Assembly (NCBI GenBank): GCA_963682055.1
Contig: OY821742.1
Span: 26,073,060-26,137,059, forward strand
Direction of reading: 5' to 3'
Source of the DNA: Primula veris
Taxonomy: Eukaryota; Streptophyta; Magnoliopsida; Ericales; Primulaceae
DNA length: 64,000 nucleotides
Below the pieces are notes generated by a model, which saw only the letters and a list, made by a program, of their open reading frames with translations, was not told the origin of the DNA and did no database searches. Position 1 is the stretch's first letter, and every line of letters begins with the position of its first letter. The position numbers were made by a program, and so were the translations under genes. Positions 1 to 8,957 of this stretch are shown here, one piece after another.

Positions 1-240
1 ATGTCTGAAAATATTGCACCAGCGGAGTCCGACTTGAAAATATATTTGGCTCAAGGAGTTTTCATATGCAATCCTACTGACGAACCATTCGATGCTATAA
101 ACTGGTGGAAAGATAATAGTCTGAATTTTAAGTTTTTTGTCAAAAATGGTAGTTGATGTTTCCTGAATTCCGATTAGTATCGTAGCCTCGGAAGCTGCAT
201 TTAGTACCGGAGGTCGAGTAATTGATCCGTACCGTGCATC
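1..240 (+). pseudogene. hAT transposase C-terminal part, upstream half (broken)
   Basis: Translation gives the C-terminal dimerisation region of plant hAT (Ac/Tam3-like) transposases: an FDAINWWK block near base 90-115, then IVASEAAFSTGGRVIDPYRA near 175-237. hAT transposases cut and paste DNA in the nucleus, and this region mediates dimerisation. The two blocks are in different frames: a T-run near base 133-138 appears to carry one extra base, and a TGA lies just before the second block. The gene enters from outside the window and is interrupted exactly at base 240/241 by copia A; the same reading frame resumes at 6124. It is a pseudogene, judged from the frameshift, the stop and the insertion. 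The family call rests on recalled motifs. Confidence 0.85.
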
Positions 241-474
241 TGTTAGAAAATTTAGGGTATGATAATCCTGGATAACTTCGAAGAATCGTGTTCGTACACT
301 TTCCGAACAAAGTATTTCGACCCTATTATTGCCTGGGTTCACGAAATCTTTGTGGGGATAATTCTTGAAAAACAATCTGTTTCTGGCAAGGAAAATAGAT
401 TAGGAAATGTAGAGAGAATTTTCTTATATGTTTCTGTAACCAAAACCGAGGCCAAATGACTTCTTATATAGGAG

Positions 475-645
475 ATCAAAAACTGTTCCGGAAAGGAAGC
501 AACTGTTCCGGAAAGGAAGCAACTGTTGGGAAAGGGTCCAACTATTCAAAATTTTCCGGAAAGGAAGCAACTGTTCCGGAAAGGAAGCAACTATTGGGAA
601 ATGGTCCAACTATTCAAAATTTTCCGGAAAGGAAGCAACTGTTCG
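475..645. repeat. 68-bp-scale tandem repeats in copia A LTR
   Basis: Units built from GGAAAGGAAGCAACTGTTCC and a GGGAAAGGGTCCAACTATTC segment occur in tandem; the same array is at about 5655-5825 in the other LTR. They lie on the U3 side, upstream of the TATA box in the element's sense, where enhancer repeats are often found. Confidence 0.75.
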
Positions 646-654
646 GAAAAATTT

Positions 655-765
655 TCGCTCGGGGCGCTGCCCCGCACCCCGCCCGCTGTCCTGCAGCGGG
701 ACCCCAGCCAGGGGCTCTCGCCCCTTGGACCCCGCCAGGGGCTCTGCCCCTTGGAACCCCGTTTC
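655..765. repeat. GC-rich hairpin-forming block in copia A LTR
   Basis: A sharply GC-rich island in AT-rich DNA with repeated, nearly palindromic units such as GGGGCTCTGCCCC and a GGGGCGCTGCCCC variant. The matching block at about 5835-5963 has one extra 26-bp unit, showing copy-number change between the LTRs. Confidence 0.75.
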
Positions 766-913
766 GATTATTCATATTCAATTATATGTTGGCTCGACGA
801 GCGTGCACTCCGCACTTCCCTAACTCGTTTTCCGAGTTTAACGCATTATTGCATCGGCCTATAATAAATCACATTACTACTAAAATACATTGATGATACT
901 AAAATCACCAACA

Positions 914-928
914 AATCCCCCCCATTTT
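914..928 (-). other. Polypurine tract of copia A
   Basis: On the minus strand this reads AAAATGGGGGGGATT and abuts the 3' LTR. That is the expected site for plus-strand DNA priming during reverse transcription. Confidence 0.8.
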
Positions 929-1473
929 AGTGTAATCCTTGATTTACTCAGTATATACAATAATATATACAAGGGTATAACACACAGGTATAACAATCAA
1001 ACAAATGCATAGATGAAAATGTCTTACGATTGAATTTTCATCTTAGTACAAATACACATTCCAAATACTCGAAAATCTGGGTGTCATAACGATTGAACCC
1101 GTCAATCCATTTGAATATCTGAAGATATAGTACACATATGTTTCTTACAATACTCTACTATTCATACTTGACACTTTACAAGCCATGTGTCCTTATCCAT
1201 TAATAAGCATATAGGAAGCCAAGTCCAAGCTTCTTGAAGCGGCAAAACTTCATGCTCACATAGGTGATCCTTTTAATCTTGCACCTGTATTTGCAATTTT
1301 TCAAAAGAACCATTAAGAAGATATACTTCAACCTAGCCATCACTTGCAGGTCTGAGCACATACCTTGGGAAGATAAACACAATTGCTCCAATCTCTAACT
1401 ATGATCTTTCCACATTGAATTCTGCTTCTAACGTTGTATTCGAAGGGAATTGGGTATACCACAGCTAATAGAT
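914..1473. other. 3' untranslated region of copia A
   Basis: Between the RNase H stop and the 3' LTR, about 560 bp of AT-rich sequence includes the polypurine tract. No protein-like frame was recognised. Confidence 0.6.
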
Positions 1474-2931
1474 TTAAATGGACTTTAATCCCATCCCAAT
1501 TACCGACTTATTCACTAAGTCTCTAGCTAACCCCTTCGTCAAGTGGTCAGCTAAGTTTTGTTGCGACCGAACAAAATCAATAGATATCACCCCATTCATG
1601 ATTAATTTCCTAATCATACTATGTCTAACACCCAAATGTCTAGACTTTCCATTGTATATTTGACTATAAGCTTTAGCCAGTGTGGCAGTACTATCACAAC
1701 GGATAGAAATTGGTGATATCGGTTTAGGCCATATCGGAATCTCATATACCAAGTTCCTGAGCCATTCCGCTTCTTTACCAGCAGCTGCTAATGCTACAAA
1801 CTCAGATTCCATTGTGGAACCAGTTATACATGTTTGCTTCTTGGAAGCCCATAAGATGGCACCTCCCCCAAGCAAGAACACCCATCCACTTGTAGAGGAT
1901 GAGTCTTCAGCATTATTTATCCAACTAGCATCCGAATAACCCTCTAACACCAAAGGAAATCCCATATATGCCAATCCATAATTCGTAGTACCCTTCAAGT
2001 ACTTGAATACCCTAGTTATCGCATGCCAATGATATCTACTAGGATTACTAGTAAATCTGCTCAACTTTCCAACCGCATAAGCAATATCCGGTCTAGTGCT
2101 AATCATAGCATACATCAAAGAGCCTATAGCTCTTGAGTATTCAAGTTGATCCACAGGTTTACCTGTATTTGGCATAAGCTTTTCTCCCGGATCCATGAGA
2201 GTACTTACTGGAGAACAACTTTCATAATTGAACTTCTTGAGTATTTTCTCAATGTAATGAGATTCCGTAATTACAATCCCCTTATTCTCCCGTTTAATCT
2301 TAATACCAAGAATAACGTCCGCTTCTCCCATATCTTTCATGGAGAACTTTGATGACAAGAAATTCTTCGTTTTATCAACTTGATTTTGGTCGGTGCCAAA
2401 GATCAACATGTCATCAACATATAGACAAATGAAAACTCCTTTACCGGATGTATTAAATTTGCTATATACACATTTGTCTGCTTGGTTTAGAATGAAACCA
2501 TTAGACAAAACAACTTCATCAAACTTTTGATGCCACTGCTTCGGAGCTTGTTTCAGCCCATACAGCGACTTAACTAGCTTACACACTTTATGCTCATTAC
2601 CAGGCATTACAAATCCTTCAGGTTGCTTCATATACACTTCTTCTTCCAAATCACCATTCAGAAATGCTGTTTTGACATCCATTTGATGAATCACTAGATT
2701 ATGAATAGCCGCCAAGGCAATCAACAATCTAATAGTAGTTATACGGGCAACTGGAGCATAGGTATCGAAATAATCAATCCCTTCCTTTTGTCTGAAGCCT
2801 TGGATAACTAATCTAGCTTTAAACTTGTCAATTGTACCATCGACTTTCATCTTCTTTTTGAAGATCCATTTGCAACCCAATGGTTTGCAACCTGGTGGTA
2901 AATAAGATAATACCCAAGTATTATTTTCCAT
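1474..2931 (-). pseudogene. pol: Reverse transcriptase-RNase H part of copia A Pol
   Basis: Open frame of 485 residues, detached from the integrase by a frameshift. RT motifs are visible in order: [23 protein letters not shown], the first catalytic block [22 protein letters not shown], and the YVDD catalytic site ([11 protein letters not shown]). The RNase H domain follows with DASW near residue 340, [12 protein letters not shown] and [13 protein letters not shown]. The C-terminal end [14 protein letters not shown] matches plant copia elements. This enzyme copies element RNA into DNA in virus-like particles. The listed start is simply the first Met in frame, not a real initiation site. No internal stop is present. 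Confidence 0.9.
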
Positions 2932-2950
2932 GATAGAACCAATCTCTTCA

Positions 2951-4618
2951 TCAATTGCTTCTTTCCAAAAAAACAGAATCTCGAGATTTCACAGCTTCAT
3001 CATACGTTCTTGGATCCTCCTCTATACTATAACAATAATAGTATTGAGTACCAATCTGATCTCTTGATCCCTCAACTAAATATAGTTGAAAATCAGATCC
3101 ATAAGATCTAGATTTTCTAGCTCTTTTGCTCCTACGGGGTTCAAGTGTCTCACTTGGCACATCAATTGAATGATCATCCCTTAGAGATTCATCTGAATTA
3201 GGTATAGAGTCCTTTGGTCTAGGTATAAAAGAGAAACAATTCTCATCAAATATGGCATCTCTCGATTCTATAATCGTGTTAATAAAAATCGAGTCATTAG
3301 GTTCTATAACATAAAACCTATAGGCATTGGAGTGCTCAGCATATCCAACAAAGATGCAAGCTATACCCTTTTCACCCAAAGTTTTCCTTTTTGGGTCCGG
3401 GAGTCTAACCACGGCCCTACAACCCCAAACACGTAAAAATGTTAAGTTTGGTCGTTTTTTATTCCAAAGTTCATATGGGGTAGTCTTGTTCCTTTTATTA
3501 GGAACCCTATTTAACAAATAGCAAGCCGTTAACATAGCTTCTCCCCAAAACCCTTCACTTAAACCAGAGTAAGATAACATGGCATTCACCATTTCTTTAA
3601 GAACTCTATTTTTCCTTTCAGCCACACCATTTTGTTGAGGTGTATAAGGTGCCGTAGTCTCATGAATGATTCCTACGGATTGGAAAAATATAGGATCATA
3701 ATATTCACCACCTCTATCTGTACGCAATGTTTTAATCAACACATTCTGTTGCACTTCAACTTCAGTTTTATAAATTTTGAATTTATCTAAGGCTTCGTCC
3801 TTAGCGTGCAACAAATAGACATAGCAGAATCTAGATGCATCATCTATGAAAGTGATAAAATATTTTTTATGCCCTAATGATGGAGTAGCATGCAAATCAC
3901 ATAAATCACTATGTATTAATTCAAGAATGACAGATTTCCTTGTTATACTTTTAAAAGGTTTCCTAGTGATCTTTGTTAACAAGCAAGTTTTACATTTTTC
4001 TACATTTTCATTAAAAACAGGAATTAAATCATCTTTAGACATTTCATGCATTCTTTTATAGTGTACATGTCCTAGACGAGCATGCCATAACGAGAAATTG
4101 ATAACATTCGAAGAAGACATAAATACAGAACCAGAATCATTAGGAACTCCATTCAAATTCATCATAAACATACCATTATTATAATATCCAAATCCTACAA
4201 ACACACCAGACTTCGATAAAACATATTTATCGGATTCACACACTTGCTTGTATCCAAGCTTATTTAATACAGGACCAGAAATTAAATTCTTACGTAATTT
4301 AGGAACATACAAAACATTAAACAAAGTAATAGTCTTTCCAGAACTGAATTCTAGCACCACGTTTCCTTTGCCTTCAACGGGAGCAAAGTGATCATCTCCC
4401 ATGTAGAGGACAGAACCATCTTCCACTGGAACAAAATTCTTGAACCAGAAACGATCCTTGCAAACATGTGTTGTGGCGCCAGAATCAATCCACCACGCGA
4501 TAGCATCATCCTTGGTTTTCGGATTGGTCCTTAGACCCTTTTCCTGAACCACTTGCATTCGCGTTGTCGTGCTTTTTGCCGAAACGGCAATCCCTCTTGA
4601 AGTGGCCTGTTTTGCCAC
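2951..4618 (-). pseudogene. pol: Protease-integrase part of copia A Pol
   Basis: Open frame of 555 residues; true Pol coding probably begins near 4540, since the upstream end overlaps gag in another frame. Aspartic protease motif DSGATTHVC lies near residue 46. Integrase has the HX4H-CX2C zinc domain (HARLGHVHY, then CKTCLL) and the catalytic core with SDLCD, LRTDRGGEY and the QQNGVAERKN glutamate, spaced as expected for DD35E. The C-terminal region WGCRAVVRLPDP and GYAEHSNAYRFYV is typical of copia integrases. The frame breaks at a run of seven T (bases 2967-2973), where one extra base shifts translation away from the RT frame. Integrase inserts the cDNA into nuclear DNA. Confidence 0.88.
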
Positions 4619-5393
4619 ACTTCCAGCATTCTAGTTTCGGTTTCTTGTTAGCACCGAAACTGCCCTTATTGTTCTTGAAAGCACGCTTCTTTCCTTTGTT
4701 TTTGTTGTTATCGTTCTTACCACCCTCTTCAACCATATTAACCGAGGGTCCAGCAATTTGTTTGCCCTTTCCTTTGTCATCCTCCTGCGCTCTTAGAGAT
4801 TCTTCTATGCGCAAGTGACTTCCAAGTTGGATCAAAGACAGTTCGTCTTTTCCATGTTTCAGATTGTGTTTGAAATCCTTCCACGAAGGAGGCAACTTGT
4901 CTATGATGCTTGAGACAGATATTGTTTCATCCATCTTCAATCCGTGTTGTGTGAATTGTCCAAGGATTCGGAGGAGTTCATTGAATTGTTCCATGACAGA
5001 CCTCGATTCAACCATTTTGTAATTGTTGAAATCGGTTACCAGGAACTTTTTACTGGATGAGTCCTCTGCCATGTACTTGGATTCGAGACAATCCCACAAT
5101 TCCTTTGCAGATTCCACGTTTTGGTAAATATCAAATAAGGGATCAGACATACCGTTAAGAATGTGCCCTCTGCAAATGTAGTCGTCGTTCTCCCACTTTG
5201 ATCTGCGTCTTAGATTTTCAACCGTGTCATCCTCTACAAATTCTGGAATCGGTGTAGACAGGACGTGCACCACCTTTAACGTTGTCAACATGAAATGCAT
5301 CTTCTTCTGCCAACGCCTGAAGTCTTGTCCTTGAAACTTGTCCAATTTTCCGAAATTTGTAGTCATCTCCTTGACGGTGCTTCCTCCAGCCAT
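4506..5393 (-). CDS. gag: Gag of copia A (295 aa)
   Basis: Nucleocapsid/capsid polyprotein that packages element RNA into cytoplasmic particles. I start at the ATG at 5393, giving MAGGSTVKEM, because it is the first ATG inside the element; an open frame extends upstream into the LTR but would start within U5. The N-terminal half resembles plant copia Gag (UBN2-type) domains. A CX2CX4HX4C zinc knuckle (CWKCGKTGHFKRDC) lies at residues 256-269, followed by a Gly/Ser/Lys-rich tail. The frame ends at 4506, one frame away from the protease-integrase ORF that overlaps it up to 4618. Copia elements normally have Gag and Pol fused, so the frame change is notable. Confidence 0.9.
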   Translation of the reverse strand: MAGGSTVKEMTTNFGKLDKFQGQDFRRWQKKMHFMLTTLKVVHVLSTPIPEFVEDDTVENLRRRSKWENDDYICRGHILNGMSDPLFDIYQNVESAKELWDCLESKYMAEDSSSKKFLVTDFNNYKMVESRSVMEQFNELLRILGQFTQHGLKMDETISVSSIIDKLPPSWKDFKHNLKHGKDELSLIQLGSHLRIEESLRAQEDDKGKGKQIAGPSVNMVEEGGKNDNNKNKGKKRAFKNNKGSFGANKKPKLECWKCGKTGHFKRDCRFGKKHDNANASGSGKGSKDQSENQG

Positions 5394-5403
5394 GATTATC
5401 AGA

Positions 5404-5496
5404 AAATACTTTGTTCGTTTGTTAGAAAATTTAGGGTATGATAATCCTGGATAACTTCGAAGAATCGTGTTCGTACACTTTCCGAACAAAGTATTT
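5404..5496 (-). other. 14-bp inverted repeat joining U5 and the primer-site position of copia A
   Basis: Bases 5404-5417 are the exact reverse complement of 5483-5496 (CGAACAAAGTATTT). The first arm lies 2 bp inside the LTR edge, where a tRNA primer site normally sits; the second lies in U5. No tRNA-Met site (TGGTATCAGAGC) is present, and gag starts only 26 bp from the LTR. The arms could pair as a U5-leader hairpin with a 65-nt loop. Any role in priming is inference. Confidence 0.7.
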
Positions 5497-6118
5497 CGAC
5501 CCTATTATTGCCTGGGTTCACGAAATTTTTGTGGGGATAATTCTTGAAGAACAATCTGTTTCTGGCAAGGAAAATAGATTAGGAAATGTAGAGAGAATTT
5601 TCTTATATGTTTCTGTAACCAAAACCGAGGCCAAATGACTTCTTATATAGGAGATCAATAACTGTTCCGGAAAGGAAGCAACTGTTCCGGAAAGGAAGCA
5701 ACTGTTGGGAAAGGGTCCAACTATTCAAAATTTTCCGGAAAGGAAGCAACTGTTCCGGAAAGGAAGCAACTGTTGGGAAAGGGTCCAACTATTCAAAATT
5801 TTCCGGAAAGGAAGCAACTGTTCGGAAAAAATTTCGCTCGGGGCGCTGCCCCGCACCCCGCCCGCTGTCCTGCAGCGGGACCCCAGCCAGGGGCTCTCGC
5901 CCCTTGGACCCCGCCAGGGGCTCTGCCCCTAGGACCCCGCCAGGGGCTCTGCCCCTTGGAACCCCGTTTCGATTATTCATATTCAATTATACGTTGGCTC
6001 GACGAGCGTGCACTCCGCACTTCCCTAACTCGTTTTCCGAGTTTAACGCATTATTGCATCGGCCTATAATAAATCACATTACTACTAAAATACATTGATG
6101 ATACTAAAATCACCAACA
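5420..6118 (-). repeat. 5' LTR of copia A
   Basis: Direct repeat of 241-913, 699 bp against 673 bp. The 26-bp difference is one extra unit of a GC-rich repeat containing GGGGCTCTGCCCC. The ends are TGTTAG and CCAACA on the plus strand. It carries the element promoter, reading toward lower coordinates. Confidence 0.95.
5643..5649 (-). promoter_or_regulatory. TATA box in the copia A LTR
   Basis: The minus strand reads TATATAA. Transcription would be expected about 30 bp further on, near 5615, placing R/U5 at about 5420-5615. The same motif is in the other LTR at 464-470. Inferred from motif and position only. Confidence 0.5.
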
Positions 6119-6323
6119 GCATCTTTATCAACCAACACTCTAGAAGTTTTAATATGTCGTAGAGATTGGATTCGTTCATTCTATGGTGTGAAAGAGGCAT
6201 ACTGTGTAAGTTATTACAACTATTTATTTACCCTGGTTTCAAAGTTTATAAAATATTTAATGTAAAATTTTACTTTTCCAGAGAACAAGAAATGAGGATG
6301 TTGAAGAGATTACTTTACCATGA
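6119..6323 (+). pseudogene. hAT transposase C-terminal end, downstream half with last intron
   Basis: This continues the gene cut at base 240. After the duplicated GCATC (6119-6123) the frame runs on through a block reading STNTLEVLICRRDWIRSFYG, typical of the very C-terminus of plant hAT transposases. At 6206 a GTAAGT donor begins a 76-bp intron ending with TTTTCCAG at 6281. The last exon 6282-6323 encodes 14 codons, ending NEDVEEITLP and TGA. The phase fits across both the copia insertion and the intron, which strongly supports the model. The protein cannot be made because of the upstream frameshift and the 5.9-kb insertion. Confidence 0.8.
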
Positions 6324-7329
6324 TCATGCTATCATCTCTTATTTTACGGGTAAGAACTCTATAGTTTGAACTTGTCATTTTTTTGTTAGATATGAATGGA
6401 CAATTTATCTTAAATATTATTACTTGTTTGTATGCAAAATACTTCCGGGATACTAATTTTGTATGCATGTCTACTCCACTTTTACGAGCAGAAATTATCT
6501 CGATACTTTTGTAGATTGTGACTTGGAATATATGTTTTTTTTTTTCTAAACTACGGTGCACTTCTAGACTCTGATGTACCCATTTTCTAAATTTTGATTG
6601 GAATTTGTTGTCCAGATTCCCGAACATGAAAGAGTTCTGGTTTTACTTGCTAATTTTTTTTTTGAAGTATATTTGTTTGCACAATTTATATAGGATGATA
6701 TGATGGAGGTACTAAATTAGCCAAGCTTATACTTTGGGTTAGCTTTTTTTGTATAACTGACATCTTTTATCATGTTTTAGATGATCGTTGAAGACTTGAA
6801 GTTGATCATGCAACTAATGACACGAGTCTTTTGTTGTATTTGCATATGTATGACATGATAGATAATGTTAAGTAACAAATTGTAAATTTATTATTAATAC
6901 ATATTTTTTTTTTTGTAATTTTGAGATCTTTCTTCTTAAATTCATTGCAATGTTGTTTCTTAAAAAAATCAGATTATATTATCCTTAACAAAACGAAAAG
7001 GTATGAAACGAGAAAAAAATGGTTCCTGAGACGAAACGAAACAAATTTTTCGTATCCTTTACGAAATGAAAAAAAAAGAAAAGGTTTTTGTTTCGTCACG
7101 AAAACGAAACGATAACGAAACACTAAAAAAATAAGCCAAACGAAAACGAAATTGACCGTTTTTGTCTCGTTTTGCTTCATTTTCAGCACTACGTGTACCT
7201 ATGAAATATTTTTTGTTGTTTGTGACTTCAAAAAATTGGAGTTAGTTTATGTGTATTTGCTATTGTATATTTGGAATAATATCACATCTATACATGACTA
7301 AAAAGAAATCAATCTCTGCTCTCTCTCTC
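6324..7329. other. Non-coding spacer with GAAACG-type repeats
   Basis: AT-rich sequence with no recognised gene. From about 6985 to 7190 it is crowded with degenerate AACGAAA / GAAACGAAACG motifs and their reverse complement (TTTCGTTT), giving long imperfect inverted repeats. A short CT repeat is at 7314-7336, just before the LINE-like 5' region. Confidence 0.6.
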
Positions 7330-7546
7330 TCTCTCTAAAAGATGATCTATAAGTGATTTTTTCTCTCTGTCATATTACGCTATTCCCCTTCTAGATTTAG
7401 GCTTATCTCTTTGCTCTTCCTTCGATCTTCTCGATCAATTGATTTCCTCTCCTTAGATCTAAGGTTTTCTTTGTTGTCAAATTTGGGGATTTTCGTCTTT
7501 TAGGTTTGTAGAGATCTGGAGTTTAGGGTTACGATCAGGGTTTTTA

Positions 7547-8841
7547 TTGGTCTTACTGGTTTTTTCTGACGATTTTGGGCCTGCGATGGGATCATACAAG
7601 GATGTTGTGATGGGGAGTAAGCTGGATCTTAGATCGGTGCCGATTCAAGATTTTGATTTGCCTCTTCGTACTGCTCTGGTAAAGGGTTCCTTTTCCGCTG
7701 TTTTGTTTTCTACAGATGAGATTAATCTTGCTTCTATTCCTTTTCAGTATACTTTAATTGCTAAGTTTTATAATGGTACACCTAAGATTGATCTGTTTAG
7801 ACATCATGTTTATAATCTTTGGAATCTTAATTCTGCTCCTTTAATTGGCATCATAGATACTAAGCATATTATGATTAAATTTGATAATGAGTCAGATTTT
7901 CTTAAGATCTGGACTGGGGACTATAGGGTTTTAGATGGTTTTTATTTCAGGTTGTTTAAATGGCATAGTAAGTTTTCTTTCTTTGCTGAGTCACCCATAG
8001 TTGCTGCTTGGTTCAAGATACCTTTATTACCTTTGAATTATTGTTACATTTCTTTTTTGCAACTTATTTGTTAGCCTATTGGTAAATTTTTGAAGGCGGA
8101 TTTGCTTATTTTAACTCATGCTAGGCCTTCTTATACTAGGGTATGTATAGAAATAGATGTTTCTATTAAACCTAATAATGTGGTCTCGATAGAACAGTCT
8201 CTTAATGATGGGTTTTGGATTAAGTTTGATATGGAAACTTCACACTTATATTGTAAATCTTGTAATATTTTTGGTCATGATGTTACGAATTGTACGATAG
8301 GTTTTCTTGATCATAAAAAAGGCCTGAAATACATTATGCTAATCTAAGGTATAATTCTGTTCAAAAGGTTAATCATAATTTCAAGAAGAAACAACAGATT
8401 GCCAAATGGCAACCTAAAGTGCACAAGAAAAATTTGGTAAAACGTACTCAATTATTTTCTTGGTTTAACATGAATGAAAAAGGTAGACAGAATGTAGGTA
8501 GTTTTTATATGAGACGGGATGGTACCTGGAAACCCAAGAATAAACAAACTGTTGTATTTGACTATGTTCAGCCTCATAGGGATGCTAATTTTCAAGAAGT
8601 TTCAGAGGGTTCTAATAAGGTTTGTTCTCATGTTTTATTGCATCAAAGTCCATCTGTATGGAATAAATATTTAGAGAAGGTTATTAATTCTTATGATAAT
8701 TCTATTAATGACAATCAGGAAGAAAATATTATGTTACATAATTCTTTTGATGTTCTTGCTTATTTGAATGACTTTAATATTGCTGATATTACTGTTATAG
8801 ATAGAAATCCCGTTATGGAGGGCTCATATAATATGATATAA
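7547..8841 (+). pseudogene. LINE A ORF1 (RNA-binding protein), broken
   Basis: In LINEs, ORF1 proteins bind the element RNA. The frame from 7547 (or the next ATG at 7585, MGSYKDVVMG) runs to a TAG at 8072-8074, resumes in the same frame from 8075 to about 8330, then shifts frame near 8320-8345 and continues to 8841. A CX2CX4HX4C knuckle, CKSCNIFGHDVTNC, lies near 8252-8293 and is preceded by a region around HARPSYTRVCIEIDV that is common in plant LINE ORF1 / DUF4283-type proteins. One stop and one frameshift make it non-functional. Confidence 0.8.
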
Positions 8842-8957
8842 GATTTAGTTCAATCTGATATGAATGGTAGGAAGTTGGTTAAAAAATATAGTAAAATTGA
8901 TAGAATTTTTGAACCTGCTGGTATAGTTACCAGAAGGGGAACTATGCTGTCTTATCA

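Larger units (their letters stand above)
241..913 (-). repeat. 3' LTR of copia A
   Basis: Second copy of the LTR, directly bordered by target duplication GCATC at 236-240. It begins TGTTAG and ends CCAACA, next to the polypurine tract at 914-928. Confidence 0.95.
241..6118 (-). mobile_element. Ty1/copia LTR retrotransposon (copia A), complete but frameshifted
   Basis: A complete element read on the minus strand: 5' LTR 5420-6118, gag, protease, integrase, reverse transcriptase, RNase H, then 3' LTR 241-913. LTR termini are TGTTAG...CCAACA. A perfect 5-bp target duplication GCATC sits at 236-240 and 6119-6123. The pol order PR-INT-RT-RH is that of copia. The coding region is in three frames (gag; PR-INT; RT-RH), each step equivalent to +1. 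The INT/RT step lies in a run of seven T and looks like a mutation; the gag/PR step could be mutation or recoding. The LTRs differ by a 26-bp repeat-unit length change and scattered substitutions, so the insertion is moderately recent. Confidence 0.95.

Noticed and set aside
5438..6069. Plus-strand frames repeated in both copia A LTRs
   Set aside because: They are read through LTR repeats and the GC-rich block; identical frames in the two LTRs reflect duplication, not genes.
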